DNA of 64,000 nt from NCBI GenBank assembly GCA_910591455.2, contig OU342817.1:16791915-16855914 (forward strand), written 5' to 3'. A program made the translations under genes and the position numbers. The notes below the pieces were generated by a model. That model had not been told where the DNA came from. It searched no databases and saw only the letters and a list, made by a program, of their open reading frames with translations. Shown here in pieces: positions 40,001 to 49,438 of the stretch (position 1 is its first letter; every line of letters begins with the position of its first letter). Source of the stretch: Pholis gunnellus. Lineage: Eukaryota > Chordata > Actinopteri > Perciformes > Pholidae.

Positions 40001-40739
40001 GGAAAGAGGTGCCAAGGTTTACCATTTAAAGGAATATGGCTGTGTTTATTTCCAGTTCATTTCCTGGAGGCTTCACTCGAAAAAAACAACTCATTAAGTT
40101 GTAAATAAAAGCTCACCAAAAAAAAGGAAACATGCACGTAAATACGTAACACCCACTGGCTCTTTTACTTATTATGTGTAGCTGCTGGAAGCCGACCCCT
40201 GGGGCTTTTCCGTAATTTAACCCCTGCGTGTACAGTATGTCTGCCTATTTGCAGGCTACCTTTACCAAACACCAAATACAATGCCTGCATCCGTGTGCGT
40301 GTGTGCATGTGTGCATGTGTGCGTGTGTGAGAGGGAAAGAAGGCAGGAAAAGAGACGTCGTGTGGGTAGCTGGGGATCCATTTGGTCGTGGTCTTTTTCT
40401 GAATGGATGCTAGCTGGACGAGCCATGAACCAGCACACTCGCGTATTAAAGTTAATCCATCATTGTGTGTTTCGGCCCTGCTCTGGAGAAGGCTGAGGAC
40501 TATTTGAGTCACTGCAGCTGCTGCTGTTGGCGAAGATTTGCATGAGCTGGAGCGACAACGGTTCACAATCCGCCTTCACCCCGGCTGCAATCCAGGCTCC
40601 ATGTTTTAAGCCCTCCCTAGCCATTATTTTATTTACTAAATGCCCATATCCCTCCGCAGGGTCAGAGAGTATTTTGAAGAAATTGTCAAACGGTTTGCGT
40701 GATATTCACGTCGTATATTCTCATTGATGTTATTAAACA

Positions 40740-41629
40740 CTTTCCACACTCACGAAACATCCCTTTCTCGACGGGCCACGCCGATTTGGACAGATTTGTG
40801 CGCCGTAGTTGTGGTAGGGGGAGGTGGATCTAGTTTTTGAGGAGCCTAGAGGGGCTGTGCTTCGGTCCCACTTATCATTAGATATGGCCACCGTTATTGA
40901 GTACACCGAAGCGTAATCTTCAACTTAATTTAGTGAGATTTCATAGTAATCTTGCAGTTCGGCAACCGTGGCAGGCGACATGTTGTTTTTGGCAAGCTAA
41001 CGTTTGTTCTTACATGTCTTTGGAGGCGGTTGTTGCTGCGTGGCAGGCTGGCTGCGAGAGTCTCCTAACTGGCCGCTTGGTCCCGCAGCTTGTCGATGCT
41101 GAAGAAAATAGAACCAGTTGCCAACCAAGCGGTCGGCACCCGACGGTTGCTTTGCGCGTCGCTGTGTATCCGCCGAGGATCCGAATTTAAAGTTTAATTT
41201 GCAGGGTGTTGACTTTTGCAGCCGCTTGGATCTTGGCGTTGATTTGTTTGTACGTTAATGGTAGAATTGTTGGCCGTAGACTTGGGTGGCTAACACCAAC
41301 TAACGTTAGCTCCATAACCAGAACTCGTGCGACGACAGCTGTCATCGGAGAAAGGAAAGTGATCCACACTAATGCGCGTGCAACCGGAGCGGGTTTCTGT
41401 TGGATTTACATCGTCCGCCTCCCCATCAAATGGGCCATGTTGGGAATAACATTACAACGTTGGAATATAATGATATGCGTGATGCATTTCTGAGAGCTGC
41501 GGTGTTGCTTCATTGGAGAGGCTAGCTAACTCCATTAGCTCGCTAGCTAGCTGGGTGATAAAAGTGCGACGTTTCATCCCCAGTATTTTGGATATGAAGA
41601 GGATAATTCGCTATTCATAGGGCTGGAAG
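40740..41629 (+). promoter_or_regulatory. kmt2c: Probable kmt2c promoter and untranslated first exon
   Basis: The first kmt2c coding exon starts one base after a strong splice acceptor, so an untranslated exon must lie upstream. This is the best candidate. CpG density rises from about 40740 (CTCGACGGGCCACGCCG, GTGCGCCGTAG) and continues through 41400. A clean donor, GGAAG|GTAAGC, lies at 41629/41630. The precise exon 5' end cannot be read from sequence. An open stretch of 97 codons at 40897-41190 resembles nothing and would be an upstream frame if transcribed. If correct, the first intron is about 7.6 kb. Confidence 0.45.
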
Positions 41630-44600
41630 GTAAGCTGCAGTGAGACATTTTATTATTTTTTCAAGCACACTAGATTTGTTTGTCTTTCACCTTGTGAAGT
41701 AAAAGCTGAGCCAACATTACCCACCTCCAGTCCGATGTTGGGGGTTTGTCTCCGCCTTTCATGACTCAGACTATTCAACGGAACGGTTCATGGGGGATGT
41801 TCAGAAACACAGGGGTAACGTTATATATGTACAGTTTAACACAATATATGCGACCGACACGCACACACAACTATCACTAGTGTCTACAGAAGAGCAGAAA
41901 ACAAAGCTTACGTCATTGTATAACGTTTCGTTTTCACTTTTGTGTATCATTGTAGTTCCCCAGAACAGTTCCGTTTCATTGAATAGACCGAGCCTTTGTG
42001 TGTGATGGGCACAGACGACCACTACGTTGTAACGTTACCCGGGTGTAAGTGGGCTAACGGACAGCGTAGTTAAGTTTACCATCATCCACAGACTATTATA
42101 GTCATCATGGGTCGCTGGACAACAAAAGGCTGAAGCATTAATATTTGGTGTTTCGTTAGTTACGAGCTAGTACAATGAGTTGGCCAACTAATGTCAACCA
42201 TAGGTAACCTGTTTGCTAACGTTACGTGAATCTCTTTCAAAGTTGTCTTTACTGGCTAATGTCTCTCAAAGCAGAAGCAAGTCTGCTATTTCCACTTAAA
42301 TACGAAACATGGAATCGTTTCATTCCTTATTATCGGTCGCATTCAGACGACGTAAATGTTACATTTTGTCTGTGGTCGCCAGAGAAAAGGCGACAGAGTT
42401 TGAACACAACGGGCTAGCATCGCTAGCTGTGCTGCTTTGTGCCCAAGCTTGAGTTAACAAAAGCTAACGTTAGCATGCCTCCAATTGAGACGACTGTGGT
42501 GGTCGTGACTGCCTCGTAGTCCTAGATCATAACCTCAGATGCCCCAACAATCAACGTTACTCTCATCCCTCTCTGTCGAGGCAGTAAATCTGGTTATAAA
42601 ATGGTCTTTATCCAACTAATTTGTGTTACATCACCACCTACACTGTGTAACGTTAAGCCACTGTTTCTTATCTGAGGATTTAGGCTCACATTAATAATTT
42701 GTGGATGATTGTTCTGACAGCCTAACCATTGTAATGAGTAATGTTTCTTGTGGAGTTTGGTGTTATTGGACCACCATCTGTCCACAGAGCCTGAAGGCCA
42801 CTATAGACATAAGAGAAAGAGAGAGTTAACACAGATCGGCAGTGAAAGATGGTATGAGTCCCAAAATAGGGAGCTGTCTCTTTAATTTCTGAAATAATTT
42901 CAGGCCATACAGGGTCCTTTTCAAACCACAGCACATGACTAGCCACCAATAGCAGTAATGATGCATAACTGTTCAGGACAACACAATGTGCTAAATGTAT
43001 GTAATGTACGGCTAAACAACATATCACCTCAGCATTGACATTGCATTGCAAAAACATAATTTACCTTGCAAAGGATACAATGTAATGTAAATTTAGACCC
43101 ACTATAGTTTATAATTATTTTACTGCTTTACTGAAAATGAAATCCAGTGAAGTTGACCTTTGCATGACTCTTCCTAAAGATTAGTCGTATGTAGTCTGAT
43201 GTAATTGAATTTTGCTCCAGGAAAAAAAAAGCTAGCAAGTGCAATATGCCGTTCTGAAATTATCACCAGTGGGTACAAACATGCTACGTCTGCTGTTTAT
43301 TTTTAAAGGATGATGTGGTGCTAAACCCAGTACTCGTTCTCTCTTTTTTCATTACTTTCATTAAGAAAAGGTCAAGGGATGAGTCTTACTAAAAAAGGTG
43401 TTTGTGAAGGTGATACTATCAAGTACTCAGATTACCCGAGATATAAACCTAGTTTTCTGTGGAAAATGGAAAATATGTTCAGTCATTTTATTGGATAATT
43501 GGATTTATTTTATTGGTGCATATTTATTACAACCCAGTCAGGCTCTATTGTGTTGATTTTTTTCTCATCTAGCACACTGACTTCCTGGCCAGAATACTTA
43601 ATTAACCATAAAACCTTTCATGTTACTGTACAATAATGCGTTAGAAATCATCGGCCAAAAATCGGCAATTTTTCACAATGTTTATTATTTGAATTTTAAA
43701 GCCACATTCAACAAGGTTTGAGACTTCAAAATAAACTCGCAGAAACACATCAGTGATATAGTGCTATGGTCTTAACAGTTAACACAACAAACGGTTCCCT
43801 GCTTTCATGTCCAGCATACACAAACCAATCCCACTGGATGCTACTGACCACGAGAGGAATGTATATTCAGTATTCTCTTGCCTTTTCTAGTTGTTTTTTA
43901 CACCAACTGCCAAGAATAATATCTGTCCATTGGCTTGCTAAATGTCCTCACCAGCCACTTGTTAACTTAGTCCTTGTCTACATTGGCCACGTGCACTGTA
44001 GCCAAAGCAGCACAACAGCAGCTGCAGTCAGCCATCACTGTCTACATTACTGTGAAAAGAAAGTAGCGTTTTGACAATACTCTCTGTCCCAAAAAGAAAC
44101 CAAAATATCTGTGTGAAGCTACAAACTTTTATCATGCAACTGTCTAGCTCTCAGTGATGGGGAAAAAAAATACTTGCTGTACTGCAGCAGAGTAAAAGCC
44201 TTACTGCACTGCCTAGTTGAGAGAGGCTTGATCTCGTGAGACACACACGTGCAGGCAACCAGACTGTTCAAACCCGCTTGTGCATCACACGAACAGACAA
44301 CTTACACACAGGCAAACAAATTAAAAGAAAAACCTGAATAAATGAGTGGAGAAAAAGGGCAACAACTGCACATGCCGTCATACAGGGCACGACGGGTCAT
44401 TGCAATGCATTATAAAAGAGTATTTTTTTAGAAGAATGGTGTTCATACCTCCAGTAGAGTTCCAGACATCAACGCTAAGGACTAAAGCCTTTCACAATGA
44501 AATTGTGTAAACTGTAAGAAATCCATGGGAAATGGCCAGTGGTCAATATTAGCTTTTTATCGTTTAAACCATAATCACAAGCAACACGGTGGGGAAAAAA

Positions 44601-45442
44601 CATTTACATCAGTCATCCGACCTCAGAGTTGGAAATATCAGTCATTTTCGATACCGACACTATCTTCCACTTGGTGAAATGTTATAGTCATGTCAACAAT
44701 GGCACACAGACTGGCTGCACCATTGCTGGCAGTTGCATCAGAACAAAATCCCATATTAACACAAATCCAGTCGATTCAGCTAATGTGATGGGAGCCGTAC
44801 ATTGTTTGTTCGTAACTGGTTTTATTTAGTGACAGACTGGTAACTTTAATCTAACAAATTGGTTCAATACAAATTAATTTACCTTTCGGTAAAGGACATT
44901 CGGATGTGGCATCTCTGTAGTATGCTTGTTGGTTTAATCACGCTCGATGGACATGGGACAACTGTTTGTTTCAAACTGTTAAACTGGAGTCGGGTATATG
45001 TGTGGATACACTTCAAACATTTAATTCACGACGGCATCACCGTCATCAGATTGTGTGAATTAGCCAAACTAAAGACGCTCTAGAGCAAAGATGACTCATT
45101 ATAAGCCAATGGTTTGAGATGGTATACACTTCCTGGGGGGCATGGTCATGGCTGTATTGTATTATTGGAATGATGTGTGAACAAGTCAGAATAAGGGGTG
45201 TTTTTCCTGTTATTTCTACTCTTTGAATGCAGCATTAGTACTAAATATTCCAAAAGCAGGGTGACTTTTGGAGATGAGCCAAAGTTATACGGCGTGAAAT
45301 CAATTGTGAAAAGAAAGCAATGCATTTCCCCAGCGTTTATAGAACCGGTGTCTTGAATTCAAAGGCAATTGTTTTAAGTAACGGACATGGGTTTGTTGTT
45401 TCATTTGACCAGAAGAACTCACTCATTTGGTCAACGACACTT

Positions 45443-46340
45443 CATCACTTGGGGTGCAACGGATCATAGAACTCACGGTTCGGAAGGTGTCACCGATCGG
45501 AGTCACGGATCTTATCATTACAAAATATAAAACGGAGCAAATGTAACTTTTAGAGATCCCCGATCACGCTTTTTTTTGCCGCTGATGACAATTGCCGATC
45601 ATTGATGATCCATATTGGCAGATACAGATTGCTTTCGTTGTTTAGTTTTGTTATAGCAGCTGGTCTACAAGGCTCCAGACACTCTGAAATCAGTGTAAAC
45701 CATCAACATTTCTTCAAAATACTATGTTTTACTTTATTATCATCATCTCTTGTGTTTTTTGCATAAAAACACACAATTCAAATGATAAGGAAATAAAAGA
45801 TAGTATTCATTAAAAAAACTACTTTTGTCATTAGTAGTTTTAAGATGTATTATAAGCTGCTTAGAGCTAGTGTTGGGAAGTCATAGTTCCCTCTCTAATA
45901 TCTGTTGTATATTTCTGGGAAAACGTCTTCTTCAAAGAAATTTATTTATTCAAGTTTCTCACCCAAACTCAATTTTACAAGATTACATGTGAACACATCA
46001 TGGTAACATTTTATTTACATTTGCCCAATAATCATTTTCACTGAACAGAGCCGAAACGCATCATAATGTAAGGTGTGCTAGCCGTTAGCGGTGCTGCCAC
46101 AGTTTCTAGCTCCCTTCCAATGTCAATTTCAACTGATTTCTTGTTCAGTGTAACATTATCATGGATAGGCGAATAGAAAGCAAAAAGGCTGATGTCCTTG
46201 TTGCATATTTTAACTGAATATCGGCCGACAGCGTTCGTCAGTAGAACTTTTTTTCTCACTGTGATGTGTAAAGTGTGTAGTCAGTCAAACGGATCGACAA
46301 CGGCCCGTTACGCCACTATTCATCACAATAACTAGCGTTA
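45443..46340. mobile_element. hAT-like transposon remnants
   Basis: GGGGTGCAACGGATCATAGA followed by CTCACGGTTCGGAAG resembles the terminus of a common fish hAT-like non-autonomous element. Nearby AGATCCCCGATCACG and TGCCGATCATTGATGATCC are further terminal-like patches. A GATCG-rich patch with CCGTTACGCC at about 46290-46315 could be a far end. I could not define exact ends or a target duplication. Confidence 0.35.
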
Positions 46341-47481
46341 AGCATAAAGCATCAACATTTTATCAGTCTATGGTAATTCCTGACAAATCAGGCAGGTCAG
46401 AAAAAACAGCTTTCTTTCATTTTCTTTTTTTTCCAAAAGACCCAAATAAGGTGAGTTCTGTCCCTGTTTTAGACATGAGTGAGAGGTGCACAGTGGCCTC
46501 TTTTGCCACTTCGCCTCAAGCATAATTTGGGGTTTTGTCACTCCAGTGTACAAGTACATCCCATGAGCAAACTGTATTCACATATAACGCAAATTAATTC
46601 AAGGCCATTTGTGGAGTGTTTCTGCACCGTATGAATGCAAACAGCCAATGGATATAAACAATCTGTTCACTGATTCTGCAACAATTCTGGCAATTGGCAA
46701 ATTCCCCCAGAGACATTAAAGAGATGAATACCTCAGTTAAATGGTATAGAACGATCTTTTGCAGTAAACAACCCGTCTCATGGTATATTTGTCATTTCAC
46801 CCAACCATAGTTTTTGCAACATAAAGTGAATCTCCATCTGTTCGCCAGTGGACTCGTGCTAGCTCTGAATTAGAGCACCATATTTACCATTTAGCTGTTT
46901 GTACTGGGTTTTCGTTCTGTGGGGGTTGCAGCAATTGGAAAACCCGGAGCTGCTGGGTGTGGAGTGATGAGAATGACAAGTCATCCCCTTTTTCCATCCA
47001 CTCCATGAAAGCTTGTTAACAGTATTAAATAAGGGTTGGGAATCTCTAGAACCTCACCATTCGATTAGATTCAGAGGGCTACGATGCGATTATAAAACAA
47101 TTATCGATCCATCTTGGTTTTCTTTCTCACTGTTACTATCTGCTATTTTTAAAACGCTGCATATTTGCAATGATTCATAATTTTAAAAACAGATGAATTT
47201 ACTTCCATTATCCTTTATTAATGCAATATTAGTAACAAATAGAAGAGATGTGTCAACTGGAGTTACATTTACAACCATTGCAAAGAGAACCAACAAGAAA
47301 ATAAATAAAATTGGGCCTCTAGCAGCATCCTCGTAGTAAAAACGCTGTTATGGTGACACTAGATTCTGTGGTAACGGACGTCCACTCATAGCGTGTTACT
47401 ACCATCCTACTCGCTTTCCTCAGTGACTCCATGACTTTAGCTTTGGTTCAGTTGTAGAGCATCGCTGTGTCTCGGTTGTAT

Positions 47482-47489
47482 CTCGGTTC
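47482..47489. repeat. Left target-site duplication of the hAT element
   Basis: CTCGGTTC, identical to 48686-48693. A related CTCGGTTG occurs just upstream at 47471-47478, showing the target was itself locally repetitive. Confidence 0.9.
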
Positions 47490-48685
47490 TAGGGCTGCAA
47501 CAACGAATCGATAAAATCGATAAAAATCGATTATTAAAATAGTTGGCAACGAATTTCATTATCGATTCGTTGTGTCGCGCGATTATTACGCCACTCAATA
47601 AGTCGCGGAGATGTTTGCCTCTCGGCGCCCCTCGATGCTCTTAACTGAGTGTCCCGCGGGGTCCGAAGCTTTGCTTTGAAAAAATGAGAGTGTTCAAAGC
47701 AGGCCCGGTCGCCTGAATACCGCAGCTAGGAATAATGGAATAGGACTCCGGTTCTATTTTGTGGGGTTTTCTCTGAACTGGGGCCATGATTAAGAGGGAC
47801 GGCCGGGACACTTCGTATTGTGCCGCTAGAGGTGAAATTCTTGGACCGGCGCAAGACGGACGAAAGCGAAAGCATTTGCCAAGAATGTTTTCATTAATCA
47901 AGAACGAAAGTCGGAGGTTGGAAGACGATCAGATACCGTCGTAGTTCCGACCATAAACGATGCCAACTAGCGATCCGGCGGCGTTATTCCCATGACCCGC
48001 CGGGCAGCGACCGGGAAACTAAAGTCTTTGGGTTCCGGGGGGAGTATGGTTGCAAAGCTGAAACATAAAGGAATTGACGGAAGGGCCCCACCAGGAGTGG
48101 AGCCTGCGGCTTAATTTGACTCTACACGGGAAACCTCACCCGGCCCGGACACGGAAAGGATTGACAGATTGATAGCTCTTTCTGGACTCTGTGGGTGGTG
48201 GTGCATGGCCGTTCTTAGTCGGTGGAGCGATTTGTCTGGTTAATTCCGATACCGAACGAGACTCCGGCATGCTGACTAGTTACGCGGCCCCGTGCGGTCG
48301 GCGTTCAACTTCTTAGAGGGACAAGTGGCGTTCAGCCACACGAGATTGAGCAACAACAGGTCTGTGATGCCCTTAGATATTCGGGGCTGCACGCGCGCCA
48401 CACTGAGTGGCTCAGCGTGTCTACCCTTCACCGAGAGGCGTGGGTAACCCGCTGAATCCCACTCCTGATATTAGTCAATTTTTTTTTTAATTATTACTTT
48501 AACAGCTCAGGGATGTTCGAGCAACCTTTGTGCACTTTCTGAAGATTCTTTGCACTGTGAGTTCTGTTTTTGAATAAAGGGTTGGAAATTAATGCTTTTT
48601 TGTTTTTTTATCCGGTTCATCGATTAATCGAACAAATAATCGACAGATTAATCGATTCTTAAAATAATCGTTAGTTGCAGCCCTA
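47490..48685. mobile_element. Complete non-autonomous hAT-type element with captured 18S rDNA
   Basis: The left end TAGGGCTGCAAC (47490-47501) is exactly matched by the reverse complement of the right end GTTGCAGCCCTA (48674-48685). A perfect 8-bp target duplication, CTCGGTTC, flanks it (47482-47489 and 48686-48693), the length made by hAT transposases. Subterminal DNA carries repeated ATCGATTAA-type motifs at both ends, as in fish hAT families. The right arm retains an AATAAA (48574-48579), possibly a leftover 3' transcript end. There is no transposase frame: the interior is 18S rRNA gene sequence. It is therefore a deletion derivative moved in trans. It sits in the inferred first intron of kmt2c. 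Confidence 0.92.
47616..48470 (+). pseudogene. 18S rRNA gene fragment (non-functional, inside hAT element)
   Basis: About 855 bases match my recall of vertebrate 18S rRNA without large gaps, from TGCCTCTCGGCGCCCCTCGA near the middle of the molecule to GAATCCCACTCCTGATA in the 3' major domain. Landmarks are GAAATTCTTGGACCGGCGCA, AAGGAATTGACGGAAG, CGTTCTTAGTCGGTGGAGCG and GTTACGCGGCCCC. The 5' part and the 3' end with the decoding-site helix are missing. There are around twenty scattered differences from the rRNA I remember, for example ACTAAAG for ACCAAAG, CTTCACCGAG for CTTCGCCGAG, and a disturbed GAAGCTTTGCTTTG. Several could be CpG decay. It cannot encode functional rRNA. Confidence 0.93.
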
Positions 48686-48693
48686 CTCGGTTC
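48686..48693. repeat. Right target-site duplication of the hAT element
   Basis: CTCGGTTC directly after the right terminus, identical to 47482-47489. Confidence 0.9.
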
Positions 48694-49250
48694 CAAAGTG
48701 TGCAACATAGTGCGAAAGCTCTGATTCCCAATGACTGAGTAGGGGCGCAAATCCTCCCAAAAATGTCAATCTACTTCGTGACTCACTTCGCCCTTTCCGT
48801 GTTGGACAGAAGAAGAAGAAGCGAAATGCTTCCATACGTTAGCTTTTAAGCCATATTCGGCTGCTCAAGCTCAGCCACCCTCACTAAAACTCCACTAGTA
48901 TTTAGCTCCTATTTTACAACGTAAACAAGACGCACGTTTATCACGTCTGTTGCGTTCAGCGGCAGCAGTAAGGAACGGACAGCCCGGTGTCACAGAATTC
49001 TTACAGGCGATCATAACGTTGAGAATTGAGTTTTAAAATTTCCGATTGAGTTTTCTGCATCGAGTCATAATCGTTCCAGAGAATCGCGATGCATCTAAGA
49101 ATTTACACCCCCCCCCCCCAGTATGAAAACGACAGAGGTGAAAATCAGCACCTGCTCGTCCTCTTACTGTTGATTTAAATTTTCCAAGCCCACCTGCCAA
49201 GTAACGTCCATCACGATCTCATCTTTTTTTTTTTTTACACTTTTTTCAGA

Positions 49251-49438
49251 ATGTCATCAGAGGATAAGACTGTGGAACCCTCTGACCAGGGACCTTCACT
49301 GCCCTCCAGCAGTGTAGGGGCCACGTCCACAGGAAGTCCCGCCCATGCAGACAAGCGACCCCGTGGCAGGCCGCGCAAGGATGCTGCTGTCCCCCTGCCC
49401 CAGGCACCACCCTCGTCCACGTCTAAGAACAGAAAGAA
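49251..49438 (+). CDS. kmt2c: kmt2c coding exon 1: N-terminus with AT-hook
   Basis: KMT2C (MLL3) is the catalytic subunit of the COMPASS-like complex (with WDR5, RBBP5, ASH2L, UTX and PTIP) that monomethylates H3K4 at enhancers. This exon gives residues 1-62 plus two bases. It starts MSSEDKTVEP, close to the human MSSEEDKSVE, and carries the AT-hook RPRGRPRK at residues 36-43, which can bind the minor groove of AT-rich DNA. The exon begins one base before the ATG after a strong acceptor (a T-rich run ending CAG at 49249) and ends AGAAAGAA|GTAGGC, phase 2. In human the equivalent residues are, as I recall, in the first exon; here an untranslated exon must precede it. The Ser/Pro-rich linker differs from the human poly-Pro stretch. 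Confidence 0.93.

Larger units (their letters stand above)
24901..40740. other. Intergenic DNA between dpp6 and kmt2c, no gene recognised
   Basis: This stretch of nearly 16 kb lies between the distal dpp6 exon and the inferred kmt2c promoter. I searched for genes that sit between KMT2C and DPP6 in mammals (XRCC2, ACTR3B). XRCC2 has a large last coding exon that should stand out, and actin-related motifs are easy to spot; neither was seen. The stretch holds dispersed repeats at 27960-28480, 32810-32950, 33052-33303 and 33557-33650, plus simple repeats. The 180-codon open frame at 25666-26208 (minus) shows no domain and a composition expected by chance. Confidence 0.5.
47033..49119. mobile_element. 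Possible older outer transposon carrying the 18S-bearing hAT element
   Basis: The left side (from 47033, TAAGGGTTGGGAATCTCTAG, then GGGCTACGATGCGATTATAA) and, in inverse orientation, the right side (about 49030-49110, containing TCATAATCGTTCCAGAGAAT and CGCGATGCATCTAAGAATT) share CGATT/AATCG-rich terminal-like sequence. This suggests an older element of roughly 2.1 kb into which the 47490-48685 element inserted. The ends are too diverged to fix a target duplication. Confidence 0.3.
41630..49249 (+). other. kmt2c: Probable first kmt2c intron, transposon-rich on its right side
   Basis: Bounded by the candidate donor at 41630 and the certain acceptor at 49249. The left part (41.6-45.4 kb) shows no repeats or exons I recognise, apart from short GCTAACGTTAGC-type palindromic patches. 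The right part (45.4-49.1 kb) is packed with hAT-like remnants and carries an element with captured 18S rDNA. No coding exon with a recognisable product is seen. Confidence 0.4.

Noticed and set aside
25000..40700. xrcc2 or actr3b between dpp6 and kmt2c
   Set aside because: Expected from mammalian gene order, but no actin-fold or RecA/RAD51-like motifs were seen in any frame.
47641..47901. 86-codon open frame on the minus strand
   Set aside because: It lies wholly inside the 18S rRNA fragment; the sequence is structural RNA, not coding.
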